This document shows, piece after piece, positions 34,436 through 42,537 of a DNA stretch of 64,000 bases. This DNA is from CAZBGQ01 sp964491515. GTDB lineage: Bacteria; Patescibacteriota; Gracilibacteria; UBA1369; UBA12473. Under the pieces are notes generated by a model. That model made no database searches. It had not been told where the DNA came from and was given only the letters and a program-made list of their open reading frames with translations. The DNA is taken from contig CAZBGQ010000006.1 of assembly GCA_964491515.1 (NCBI GenBank), positions 1 through 64,000 of the forward strand, in the 5' to 3' direction. Position numbers and translations under genes: made by a program. How positions within the stretch are numbered: the first letter of the stretch is position 1; every line of letters begins with the position of its first letter.

Positions 34436-34888
34436 TTAGAATAATTCATGCAAATACATACTGTGCGGGAAGATGAAAACATGGAAAATAATCCAGAGCA
34501 AAGATAACACACGAGCCGGAACAACAAGTCGTGGATTTTTAGTTGCAATAAAATAGCCAATCACAAGCATCGCAGGGTCAGCAATCAATCGATTTGGCCA
34601 AAATTCTACGCCTTGAAACCAATATTCTACCATCCCTCCAGCCAGTCCCATTTCTAAGTAATGCTCAATAGTCTCCCAGAAATAGGCCAAAAATAAGACA
34701 GCCATCATATCGAAATGTAGAAAATCTCGATGAGGTCGTTTTACACAAACCAGGCATAGAAGTTTTTTGAATACCCCTTTGTTTTTTATGGCCACAGCAC
34801 ACCCGATAGAAATTCCACTTAATAAATGTTCTATTGTCCAAACATCAAATATCGCCTGTGTTTTGAGCCCCCATAAAATTTCTCCCAT
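34436..34888 (-). CDS. Polytopic membrane protein, unknown
   Basis: 150 residues with about three to four hydrophobic segments and conserved-looking polar residues in TM context (WTIEHLLSGISIG, FWETIEHYLEMGLAGG, FWPNRLIADPAML). The repeated IEH motif in membrane segments may bind metal or lipid, but no family is recognised. It abuts the guaA stop and lies 5 bp downstream of the PAP2/kinase fusion gene on the same strand, suggesting an operon in lipid or polyprenyl metabolism (inference). Confidence 0.6.
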   Translation of the reverse strand: MGEILWGLKTQAIFDVWTIEHLLSGISIGCAVAIKNKGVFKKLLCLVCVKRPHRDFLHFDMMAVLFLAYFWETIEHYLEMGLAGGMVEYWFQGVEFWPNRLIADPAMLVIGYFIATKNPRLVVPARVLSLLWIIFHVFIFPHSMYLHELF

Positions 34889-34893
34889 AGAAT

Positions 34894-36069
34894 TTATATT
34901 AAAAGAATCATCATTCCCCCAGCAACTAAAGGTACTAAAATATTATCATCAAATTCAACAAACCCCACACGCAAATCCCAGCTTTCCACAAACATCGCAA
35001 CTCCACTCGCTAGAAATGCGACATGGAATGGCACAAAAAAGAAGGCACCTAATGTTGCTGCTCCAACTCCTATTAAAACTCCATCCACCGTCTTTCGATG
35101 GTTGTAAGGCAGTTTAATTTCGCCAAAGTAGCGCCCAAAAACATTGGTCACAGAATCCCCAAGCGCCATCACGGCAATCGAAGCCATGGCAATGTCTTTA
35201 GGAAAAAGCACAATGGCCAGCAGTGAACCAAGCACCATGAAAAAAGAACCCCTCCCCGGAAACATGCGTCGATGATGAGGTCGTTCGAAATAGTCTAAAA
35301 TTTTTCGTAATCCTGGCAGTTCCATCCACATGGAAGCAAGCGAGAGCATGCATCCTACAACTAAAATATTGAGGAGAAGCCCTGCGGAAAGTAGTTCGAT
35401 TTTATATAGGAATATAATTATCACTCCCGTGAGCGCATGCATGACCTGACGTCTCACTTCAAATCGATCCTTAAAGTGTCCAGACAACCATTCAGTGAAA
35501 GAGTATTTGTTTTCTAGGTGACGTAGCAACGCACCAATTGTGTATCCTAACAGTGCGCCCGCTAGAACATCACTCACGTAATGAACGCCCACGACCACAC
35601 GGCTCCAGGCTACCAATCCTGCAAAAACAGCCCACGCCCAAAACCATCGTCCGGTCCGCTTCCCAAGTAAACGTCCGGCTACTGCACGCCCGCGTAGAAA
35701 AGGCAGAGCCGCAAAGATGAAGGTCGCATGCATGCTGGGGAATGCGAATCCTTCAGCGCTCTTGAGCGGCGAAATATCCCAGGTTAGATAAGGTCGAGGT
35801 GCCGCAAAAATCATTTTAAGCAGATAGCTTGCTTCAATCGCCACAGCCAGTGCTAGGCCGATCAATAGTAGTTGCTTTATTAGGCGTTTTTCAACCAATG
35901 CGACGCCAAACAATATTAATCCGAATAGCATTCCGAAATCAGACAAAAACATCATAAACTCTTCGAAAAACAGAAATCTATGTGTCGAGACCCAAAGAAC
36001 CAACTCCCGATCATAGAACATCGTAAGGAGTAATAGTCCCAACCAAAGCCAAGGCCAATGTCGTTTCAT
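34894..36069 (-). CDS. Fusion: PAP2 lipid phosphatase plus dolichol/phytol kinase-like domain
   Basis: The N-terminal half (about 1-180) is a PAP2 membrane phosphatase with all three motifs: KMIFAAPRP, FPSMHAT and SRVVVGVHYVSD. The C-terminal half (about 205-390) is a multi-TM domain with MALGDSVTNVFGRYFGE followed by NHRKTVDGVLIGVG, the arrangement of CTP-dependent dolichol/phytol kinases and related cytidylyltransferases. A single chain would both remove and add phosphate on a polyprenol or lipid. TAAGAT ends 6 nt before the ATG. Substrate unknown; undecaprenol recycling is the simplest guess. Confidence 0.8.
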   Translation of the reverse strand: MKRHWPWLWLGLLLLTMFYDRELVLWVSTHRFLFFEEFMMFLSDFGMLFGLILFGVALVEKRLIKQLLLIGLALAVAIEASYLLKMIFAAPRPYLTWDISPLKSAEGFAFPSMHATFIFAALPFLRGRAVAGRLLGKRTGRWFWAWAVFAGLVAWSRVVVGVHYVSDVLAGALLGYTIGALLRHLENKYSFTEWLSGHFKDRFEVRRQVMHALTGVIIIFLYKIELLSAGLLLNILVVGCMLSLASMWMELPGLRKILDYFERPHHRRMFPGRGSFFMVLGSLLAIVLFPKDIAMASIAVMALGDSVTNVFGRYFGEIKLPYNHRKTVDGVLIGVGAATLGAFFFVPFHVAFLASGVAMFVESWDLRVGFVEFDDNILVPLVAGGMMILLI

Positions 36070-36145
36070 AGCATCATCTTAGCGGGCCCTAGCTGTCTAG
36101 TCGACCCTCTTGACCTGGTCAGCCCATTGCTAAAAGCACGCAAAA

Positions 36146-36937
36146 ATGGTAAAATATATGGATAAAACTTCATATATTATGGATATTCAATCAGCCATCC
36201 ACATCATCGAAGAAAGTCCGGACTATGAGCAGTTCACTAAGCTTCGCAACATCTTCAAAGATCGTTTGGAAGAGCTCCAAGAAACTGACTTCACAGAAAA
36301 GGGCATTTGCTACTACTATTTACTTCGAATTGTACTGCGTTCAAACCTGATGTATGAGACAGAAGAATGTCGTGAGTACTTAGGAAACATGGACATTGAA
36401 TTTAAAAAACAGCTCAAAAAATACGAAAAAGACCGCAAAAAATTCTCCAGACAAGAAATTAATGACTTCTTCCGACTCATGGAACGTTCTTATGGATCTT
36501 TAGAAATTATTTTCCGTAAAAAAGATTTTTTCGAAGAGGAAAAGCATTCCTATGAAGAAAAAATGGACTATCGCCGATTCAAATATTGGATCAACCGAAA
36601 GCTATGGAATTGGTTTGAATACAAATTCCTGGGAAGTACCTCTCGGTACGGAAATAGTTTTGTGCGCTGGGGATTAACGGCGTTCATGTTTGCGATGGTC
36701 ATGGCTGGCGTCTATTACGCACTCGATGTCTCCCAAATTGATCAAACACAACGCATCATTAGTGCCAATAGTCATTGGTATGATTATTTTTACTTTTCGA
36801 TTGTCACACTCACCAGTCTTGGGTTTGGGGATATTATTCCTCATGATTTTTTTGGAAAGTTTTTTGTGTCACTGGAAGTCTTTTTCGGATTCATTATGCT
36901 CGGTATTTTCATTAGTTTGATTCAGAAAAAGATGTAA
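36146..36937 (+). CDS. Two-TM potassium channel with long N-terminal cytoplasmic domain
   Basis: 263 residues: a charged helical N-terminal domain (about 1-165, rich in Glu, Lys, Tyr), then TM1 (about 175-195), a pore loop with selectivity filter TLTSLGFGDI (about 228-237) and TM2 (about 245-260). The filter GFG replaces the commoner GYG, still compatible with K+ selectivity. No C-terminal RCK domain is present, so gating may come from the N-terminal domain. The start could be 36146 or the ATG at 36158. It ends at a bidirectional terminator. Confidence 0.85.
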   Translation: MVKYMDKTSYIMDIQSAIHIIEESPDYEQFTKLRNIFKDRLEELQETDFTEKGICYYYLLRIVLRSNLMYETEECREYLGNMDIEFKKQLKKYEKDRKKFSRQEINDFFRLMERSYGSLEIIFRKKDFFEEEKHSYEEKMDYRRFKYWINRKLWNWFEYKFLGSTSRYGNSFVRWGLTAFMFAMVMAGVYYALDVSQIDQTQRIISANSHWYDYFYFSIVTLTSLGFGDIIPHDFFGKFFVSLEVFFGFIMLGIFISLIQKKM

Positions 36938-36955
36938 TCTAGTTCGTCTCCTATG

Positions 36956-36990
36956 AAAAAATCGCCTTAAATCAAGAAAAGGTGACTTTT
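36956..36990. terminator. Bidirectional terminator between K+ channel and HTH gene
   Basis: The arms aaaaaatcgcctt and aaggtgactttt pair over about 12 bp with one mismatch and one wobble around a 10-nt loop. There is an A-run on one side and a T-run on the other, so it can serve both convergent genes. Confidence 0.7.
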
Positions 36991-36999
36991 CGGCTTACC

Positions 37000-37710
37000 T
37001 TAGGCCTGCAATAAAACCCAAAACACGGGTTGCAGCGCGAGCATGCCATACACTAAGGCAATGTACACATTTTTATTAAAACGTTCAGTTTCGATGAGGC
37101 GTCGTGACTGAACCACGCGAACTTTCGCTTGCTTGATATCTTGTTTGTATTGTTGGTCAATGGCAGTCAATCGTTTTCGTTCTTGCTTGAATTCAAGCAT
37201 CGGCACCATATTTTTTACTTGAGCCTCTAATTGACCCACACGATAGTGAGCTCCTTCCAACCGCTTTACTTGTTCTTCATTTTTCTCTTTTAGTTCCTCG
37301 TAAAGTTCCTTGTAGATTGAAACAGACACGCTTTCTGTCGCATAGGAGTGAGGATGTCGCCCGCCTATGGTGTTTGCTTCATGTGCTCGCGTCCCTACTG
37401 TCGGGCCTGCCATTCGCGCTCCTGCTTCGCTAGCATCGCTCTCTGAAACCTCAATCGTTTCAATGGTCTCGATCGTCTCGGTTACTGGTTTCGCTTTGGA
37501 CGAATTTGTCTTCGGTTTTGATTCAACCAAGCCCTTATCAATCTGTTCTTGGTAGTATCGTTCAAACGAAGGTCGTGAAATGAAAACATTACGATTCAGT
37601 CGTTTGATCTCTAGAAAACCACGCCTAATGTACCTGTCCACTGTCCGGACAGAAACATTGAGCTGTTCAGCGGCTTTCTCACGGGAAATGTGGCGGAATT
37701 GAGTATTCAT
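37000..37710 (-). CDS. HTH regulator with coiled coil and C-terminal membrane helix
   Basis: 236 residues. The N-terminus is a helix-turn-helix of the excisionase/MerR type (REKAAEQLNVSVRTVDRYI then RRGFLEIKRLNRNVFISR). A Thr/Glu/Ser-rich linker follows, then a coiled coil (about 135-205, LKEKNEEQVKRLEGAHYRVG...) and a terminal TM helix (about 215-235, YIALVYGMLALQPVFWVLLQA). The design is a membrane-tethered DNA-binding protein. Its upstream region carries eight TGTCYRGACA palindromes, and a ninth lies in the HTH coding part, so it is a candidate autoregulator. The ligand or signal is unknown. Confidence 0.75.
   Translation of the reverse strand: MNTQFRHISREKAAEQLNVSVRTVDRYIRRGFLEIKRLNRNVFISRPSFERYYQEQIDKGLVESKPKTNSSKAKPVTETIETIETIEVSESDASEAGARMAGPTVGTRAHEANTIGGRHPHSYATESVSVSIYKELYEELKEKNEEQVKRLEGAHYRVGQLEAQVKNMVPMLEFKQERKRLTAIDQQYKQDIKQAKVRVVQSRRLIETERFNKNVYIALVYGMLALQPVFWVLLQA
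37642..37651. promoter_or_regulatory. Ninth TGTCCGGACA palindrome, inside the HTH gene
   Basis: A perfect copy of the operator palindrome lies in codons for the SVRTV part of the HTH, 102 bp from the nearest array site. It may be chance from coding constraint or a downstream operator. Confidence 0.4.
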
Positions 37711-37752
37711 GGGAAGGGGTTAGGAGGCAGTAAGTAGACAATGCTATCGACA

Positions 37753-37912
37753 TGTCCGGACACAACTGTGGGGTGTCTAGACATGCTACTATGATTTAAG
37801 GGATTTGTCCGGACATGTTCTAACCTGTTAGGGGGTGAGTGTCTAGACAGTGTCCGGACTGTCCAGACAAGCTAATTCTACTGTAAGAAATATGTCTAGA
37901 CATGTCCAGACA
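37753..37912. promoter_or_regulatory. Array of eight TGTCYRGACA palindromic operators
   Basis: Ten-bp palindromes start at 37753, 37774, 37806, 37840, 37851 (last base T), 37860, 37893 and 37903. The sequences alternate TGTCCGGACA, TGTCTAGACA and TGTCCAGACA. Start-to-start distances are 21, 32, 34, 11, 9, 33 and 10 bp, close to multiples of one helical turn. They fill the 245-bp region between the divergent HTH and ybeY genes. Dense, phased dyads of this kind indicate cooperative binding by a dimeric regulator, most simply the adjacent HTH protein. Confidence 0.85.
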
Positions 37913-37955
37913 TACAAATGGTCAAAAATATAAAATGTGGTAACCTACCCACAAC

Positions 37956-38396
37956 ATGTTAAAACTTCATTTTTCCAACGAAACAGGCACTTCACTTGAA
38001 TCATCGTTTTTTCTTCCCCTCATTCGTGAGACAGAAAAACGTGTGTCTGATATCCACGAAACTGAGCTTGAATTTTCTCTAGTCGACGATTCGACCATTC
38101 AACAGATCAATAAGCAGTCCCGAGGACTGGATAAACCTACAGACGTGCTTTCTTTTGCCAATCGAGAGTTGGAAGAGCCCGATGAGGAGGATCAAAAATC
38201 CTTAGGGCAGGTTGTTATTTCTGTGCCTGCAGCACAGCGAAATGCTGACGAAATGCACCAGCCCCTAGAGGAGGAGCTTCGGTTTCTCTTCGTTCATGGT
38301 TTACTTCATATACTTGGGTACGATCATCAAACACCTCCGGAGGAGACAGAAATGATGACATTGGCATACAAAATACTCGGAAGACCTCCGTATTAG
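37956..38396 (+). CDS. ybeY: Endoribonuclease YbeY
   Basis: 146 residues with the zinc-binding motif HGLLHILGYDHQTPPEE and the segment DKPTDVLSFANRE. YbeY matures 16S rRNA 3' ends and acts in ribosome quality control. TATAAA/TAAAAT (37929-37936) lies 20 nt upstream of the ATG, and the last operator palindromes overlap the -35 position of that promoter, so ybeY may share control with the HTH gene. Confidence 0.95.
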   Translation: MLKLHFSNETGTSLESSFFLPLIRETEKRVSDIHETELEFSLVDDSTIQQINKQSRGLDKPTDVLSFANRELEEPDEEDQKSLGQVVISVPAAQRNADEMHQPLEEELRFLFVHGLLHILGYDHQTPPEETEMMTLAYKILGRPPY

Positions 38397-38452
38397 GGGG
38401 CTAATCTCAGGGTGGGGGAGGTTTGTTCTAGCTGTCTTTTTTTAGAAAAAGG

Positions 38453-40747
38453 TTACTGGATTTCCTTGGCTTCATAGAAAAGAGCCTCAGCTTCTTCTAG
38501 CATTTCATAGGCATTTTTAAAGGAGGACATGGCTGCTTCAAACTTGCGGCTCCAGTAATATCTGTCTCCCTCAGAATAAACGGTGCCAGCTGCAGACAGT
38601 TGGATGCGTGCTTCCCTGAAGGCATTTGTTTCAGATATCTCAGAGAGAAGTAGCATGGTTTCTTCTAATTTCTTAGCTGTGAGATCACGAAGTTCAGAGG
38701 CGGACTCAAGGAGTGCCGCTTCATCTATTTCTGGCTCGTCAGGAGTAACAATGCCACTGCCGGGAGTTGTTTCTCCTGGAGTTACTCCAGGTTCAACCTC
38801 AGGCGGAACCTCGGCTGGTGGCTGATAAGCCTCAAGGAGGCTACTAGTTTCTTCTTTGATTTGGCCCAATAGATCATAGGAGCTTGTAAATGACGTATAG
38901 GCTTCTTTATAGGCTTGGGCCTGAAATTGTACGTTACCCTTGTTGAAGAGCGCTTGCGCGTCGTTAAGCAGGCTTAATGGGCGACTGACGGCATCGTAGC
39001 CGGTGGTGTGGGCGACTTCATCTACGTATTGGCTTATGTCTAGGAAATACTTAAAAGAGCGATCCATGGCAGTTTGCGCTTCTGATAGGTAGGCAGGTGG
39101 TTCTGGGGTTGGTTCAGGTTCAGGCACAGGTACAAGTTCTGGAGTTGGTTGAGGTTCGGATTGGGGGGTAGGTATAGGCTCTGGTTGAGGCGTGCTTATC
39201 TGAGTTGGGCTAGGTACAGGTTCTGGAGTTGAGACGTCGGTTAGTGCTTGCCTGGCTAATTGGGTGGCTTTGTTTGTAGCTTCATAAGATAAGGTAAAGA
39301 GACGGTATGCCTCAGAAAAGGCCTTTCCCTGGTAGTTGGAATGACCACTTTGAAGGTAGGTACTGGCAATACTTAGCTGATCTTGAGCAGCTCCAAAAGG
39401 TCCATATCCCCATTTGTCTATTAATCCTTGTACGTAATTATTGATTTCTTCAAATGTGTCATCGACCATGAGGGCTTGGCTTTTTGCTTTACCTCTCCAT
39501 TCCTCTTGGTTGTTCTCATTGCGTTCACGTTCCGCTTCTACCTCTGATAGCGTGGCTTTGGACTCATTCATGGCTATCTTTGATAAATCCAAGGAACGAG
39601 TGAATAACGCATACGCTTCGTAGTAGTTTTCTCGGTTGAATAGACGTTGACCTTCATTGTAACGAGTGCCGGCTTTTTCAAGTGTGGAAATAGGAGTTTG
39701 CATTAAATCGTATCCCACTTCTTGAGCGATGGTGTTTACATAGCGACTGGCTTCTGAATAGCGTGAGAAAGAATCATCCATGGCAGTTTTGGCTTCTCGA
39801 ATAAATTGAAGAGAAGCTGATGGAGTTTCTTCGACTTTGGCCTCTCTGAATCCTTCAATTAAGTCAGACAATGTCGCTTGTTCGGTGTCGGTTGCATAAT
39901 CACTGGAGGATACGAAAACCGGTGCTTCGATTCTAACCGCTCTAGGGTTCGGGTATTGACCGGCAAGGCCCATTTCAGGCTCGGCAGCGACACCCATTTC
40001 AGGCTCGGCAGCAACGCCCATTTCAGGCTCAGCGGCGACACCCATTTCAGGCTCGGCAGCAACGCCCATTTCAGGCTCAGCGGCGACACCCATTTCAGGC
40101 TCAGCAGCAACACTATCCGCTGTTAGGATTTCAAATAGTAATGTTTCATAAAGACGTAGTTTGGATTCGTATTCCTGTTGAAGGGCGACAACGGAGTCTG
40201 TTTCGCCTTGGGATTGCAGTCGGGACTCAAGTGTTTTAATACGAGAATTGTGTGTTTCAATGTTACGTCCGAGTGCAGATAGTGCCTCAGAATCCAAGGT
40301 TCCTTCTGATTCAAGGCGGCCAGCTTCGGTTAGGCGACGAGAGGATCGTTCAATTTCCCATTCAAGTTTACTTTCTTCTCCGAGGGAAAACATGGAAACA
40401 ATTTCTTCATTGATTCCAACTTTGACTGGATATAATAGGTCACCGGGAAGTGATCCAGTGGCCGCAAAAGAGACGGTGCCTCCACTCACAGCAATGATCA
40501 TCATGGCTGCTAAGACCGGCATGGGGCGTGGCACAAGAAAGGTCAAGAATGAGGCTAAAAAGTTAGGCCTTTTTTCTTCGTCATGGTGAGAGGTGGTGGG
40601 CTTGGCTTTTGCTTTGGCTCTCGCCTTTTTAGGCATAGGGTTTTCCTTCATGAACTGAAGGAGGTTCCCACGCATGTCGCTTTTTTCATCTGAGGTCAGA
40701 TGAATTTTCTTCATGTCTTCGGTGAGTTTTTTTAGTGGGTCGGTCAT
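38453..40747 (-). CDS. Anti-sigma-like membrane protein, DUF5667-type, with repeat modules
   Basis: 764 residues. A cytoplasmic N-terminal segment (about 1-75) ends in a TM helix (MPVLAAMMIIAVSGGTVSF). A DUF5667-like segment (LPGDLLYPVKVGINEEIVSM) follows, then six copies of the octapeptide unit MGVAAEPE. Four alpha-helical modules of about 80 residues come next, each with a long helix pair and a YxEAYxxFTxSYD-like end, separated by Pro/Glu linkers. Its ATG overlaps the sigma factor stop as ATGA, so the two are co-translated. The expected role is to bind the sigma factor and sense an extracytoplasmic signal; this follows from context, not from a recognised anti-sigma fold. Confidence 0.75.
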   Translation of the reverse strand: MTDPLKKLTEDMKKIHLTSDEKSDMRGNLLQFMKENPMPKKARAKAKAKPTTSHHDEEKRPNFLASFLTFLVPRPMPVLAAMMIIAVSGGTVSFAATGSLPGDLLYPVKVGINEEIVSMFSLGEESKLEWEIERSSRRLTEAGRLESEGTLDSEALSALGRNIETHNSRIKTLESRLQSQGETDSVVALQQEYESKLRLYETLLFEILTADSVAAEPEMGVAAEPEMGVAAEPEMGVAAEPEMGVAAEPEMGVAAEPEMGLAGQYPNPRAVRIEAPVFVSSSDYATDTEQATLSDLIEGFREAKVEETPSASLQFIREAKTAMDDSFSRYSEASRYVNTIAQEVGYDLMQTPISTLEKAGTRYNEGQRLFNRENYYEAYALFTRSLDLSKIAMNESKATLSEVEAERERNENNQEEWRGKAKSQALMVDDTFEEINNYVQGLIDKWGYGPFGAAQDQLSIASTYLQSGHSNYQGKAFSEAYRLFTLSYEATNKATQLARQALTDVSTPEPVPSPTQISTPQPEPIPTPQSEPQPTPELVPVPEPEPTPEPPAYLSEAQTAMDRSFKYFLDISQYVDEVAHTTGYDAVSRPLSLLNDAQALFNKGNVQFQAQAYKEAYTSFTSSYDLLGQIKEETSSLLEAYQPPAEVPPEVEPGVTPGETTPGSGIVTPDEPEIDEAALLESASELRDLTAKKLEETMLLLSEISETNAFREARIQLSAAGTVYSEGDRYYWSRKFEAAMSSFKNAYEMLEEAEALFYEAKEIQ
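39969..40112 (-). repeat. 24-bp tandem coding repeat, six units
   Basis: Six contiguous 24-bp units start at 39969, 39993, 40017, 40041, 40065 and 40089. They encode an acidic Pro/Met-containing octapeptide in the extracytoplasmic linker of the anti-sigma-like protein. The units alternate between two codon patterns (gcgaca and gcaacg), indicating duplication of a dimer. Confidence 0.95.
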
Positions 40748-41247
40748 GGCCGTATTAGATTACGAAGTTGTTTGAGTCCTCGGTGAATTTTTACAGACAC
40801 ATTATTGACATTATCGTCTAGGGCTTCGGCAATGTCTTGTACAGACATGTCTTCCATATACCTCATCCAGACTGCTTCACGGTATTTATCTTCCAGTTGG
40901 TCAAGCGCTTTTAGCGTATCGCGGTTATCGATTAAGTCTTTCATGGCGCCGGTGGGGTCTGTTCCTGGGTTAAACCCCTGTTCTTGCAGATCATCCAATG
41001 ATGACGTAGGTTTTTTCTTTTTCTTACGAGATTCGTCAATAATTAAGTTTTTTGCGATTTTATAGAGAAAGGCTCGGAGATTCTCAATCTCCTTTCCGGT
41101 CTTGGTCATATTGTCCCAAGCCTTCATGAAAGTTTCTTGAGCTAATTCCAGAGCGCGTTCTCGATTATAGACACGAAAATAACAGTACCGAAAAATCGCA
41201 TCAGAATAGTCATCATAGGCTTGGGCGAATTCCTCAGAAGTGATCAT
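40744..41247 (-). CDS. ECF-type RNA polymerase sigma factor
   Basis: 167 residues with sigma region 2 (DAIFRYCYFRVYNRERALELAQETFMKAWDN; core-binding and -10 recognition, then AFLYKIAKNLIIDESRKKKKK) and region 4 (ALDQLEDKYREAVWMRYMEDMSVQDIAEALD then NVNNVSVKIHRGLKQL). It lacks regions 1 and 3, as ECF factors do. TATCCT ends 6 nt before its ATG. It is coupled by an ATGA overlap with the DUF5667-type gene. It ends in TGA, showing that TGA is a stop codon here. Confidence 0.92.
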   Translation of the reverse strand: MITSEEFAQAYDDYSDAIFRYCYFRVYNRERALELAQETFMKAWDNMTKTGKEIENLRAFLYKIAKNLIIDESRKKKKKPTSSLDDLQEQGFNPGTDPTGAMKDLIDNRDTLKALDQLEDKYREAVWMRYMEDMSVQDIAEALDDNVNNVSVKIHRGLKQLRNLIRP

Positions 41248-41267
41248 GCTCGCAGGATACGCGAAAA

Positions 41268-42476
41268 TTACTCTCGAGACAATAAGGTGAGCGATAAGCG
41301 GTCTCGTAGTCCATAGATACTCTGAATTAATGCATACTCGATATCGGAAAGTTGAAGGGCTTCGGGGGCTTGGTTTAGCAGTTGTAGCCGGGAGTGGTGT
41401 GCGATAATGGGGAAAGTGGCAGCTAAGGGGTGAGAAGCAAACAGTCCGCCGCTGGGATTGATACGATCCATATCGATTTTATCAAAAATAGACATCGCCT
41501 CTTCAAGAGGTACGAATCCCATTTCAATAAGAAGAAGAATGACCAATGGGCTCACTGCATTATGCAGCTCAAGAATGCCTCGATCTAAAAATCGAGAGCG
41601 GGTTAGGCCCAGTTGTTCCATCACAGGGTGGTCAAATAGTTCGTTGGAAGCAGAATAAAGCGCTTCATTGTGTGGGTAGTCTGGAAAGGCAAATCGCTCT
41701 TTAATCGAGCGTGGGTCATTATGGGTGGTGGTCGCACGGAAACGAACGGCCGATTCGGGCGAGGAAAGGCGTTCTCTCGGGCTTAAAAGGAGGGCTGCAC
41801 CTTGGGTCGTAGGAGGGCAGCAGTCCCATTTAGTTAGGTGTCCGGCGAGGGGGGCGGCGGATCTATAAGTGTCTAGATTGAGGGTTCCGGAAAATTGGGG
41901 GTCGGGATTACGTGATTTGTGCTCATGAAGTGTGACGGTGAGTTGTTCTTTGATTTCTGAAAGAGCTGTGGAAGGAATTTTAAAGCGTGAACAAAAGGCT
42001 TCAATCAATTCACTCAATCCCTGAATCATTGAGGGCAGATGTTCACGTTCGGGTCGATCTAGCAGGCCTTTACGAAGTTGCTCTCTCTGTAGGGTTCGTG
42101 GCCACAAATTTAATGGTTCCAGGGCAAGGACTAGTGCGCGGACTCCGTCGCGATCCACACGTTCAGCCACATCTCCTATAAAAGGCTGAGAATTAGAGAA
42201 ACTTTGTTCCTCGACCATTTCATTAAATGTTAAACCAGCTTGCTGGAGTTTCATTCGAATTAAGTGTGGAAGGTTTTTATAAAAATCAAATCCAGTTTGG
42301 CTGGTGAGCGCCACCAGATCTAAATGTGGGTTGCCTCCTAGGGTGGCTACCGCTGCAGCCACCGTTTTATCTAATAACTCTTCGGCATCGTTATCGGTAC
42401 GGGAATGTATCACCGGTGTGACGGCGGAGTTATCTAGGAAAACATTTTCGAGGAAGGGTGAAGAAATCGCTTCCAT
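41268..42476 (-). CDS. Divergent thiolase-fold protein
   Basis: The ATG at 42476 is preferred over an in-frame TTG at 42491. The roughly 400-residue protein keeps thiolase landmarks in order: a DCCPPTTQGAALLLSP segment like the DGAAA region, RGILELHNAVSPLVILLL like the ExHDxFxP region, and NPSGGLFASHPLAAT like the C-terminal NPxGGxxAxGHPxGAtG with its catalytic His. The N-terminal position expected for the nucleophilic Cys reads EEQSFSNSQPF, without Cys, so acyl transfer is doubtful. Thiolases condense or cleave acyl-CoA; no other lipid gene is adjacent. The assignment is moderate. Confidence 0.5.
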   Translation of the reverse strand: MEAISSPFLENVFLDNSAVTPVIHSRTDNDAEELLDKTVAAAVATLGGNPHLDLVALTSQTGFDFYKNLPHLIRMKLQQAGLTFNEMVEEQSFSNSQPFIGDVAERVDRDGVRALVLALEPLNLWPRTLQREQLRKGLLDRPEREHLPSMIQGLSELIEAFCSRFKIPSTALSEIKEQLTVTLHEHKSRNPDPQFSGTLNLDTYRSAAPLAGHLTKWDCCPPTTQGAALLLSPRERLSSPESAVRFRATTTHNDPRSIKERFAFPDYPHNEALYSASNELFDHPVMEQLGLTRSRFLDRGILELHNAVSPLVILLLIEMGFVPLEEAMSIFDKIDMDRINPSGGLFASHPLAATFPIIAHHSRLQLLNQAPEALQLSDIEYALIQSIYGLRDRLSLTLLSRE

Positions 42477-42537
42477 AAAGGATTTAGCCAAAAAGAATGG
42501 AGGTAAAAATAGTCCTATCCTGGGTAGGAATCAAGAG

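Noticed and set aside
37753..37912. CRISPR array
   Set aside because: Repeats are 10-bp palindromes at irregular short distances without spacers of constant length; no cas gene is present.
39969..40112. CRISPR or minisatellite independent of coding
   Set aside because: The six 24-bp units are contiguous and keep the reading frame of the 764-residue protein.
40744..41247. TGA read as glycine (genetic code 25)
   Set aside because: Several genes, including the sigma factor, end naturally at TGA followed by a sensible downstream start, and core proteins have full length under the standard bacterial code.
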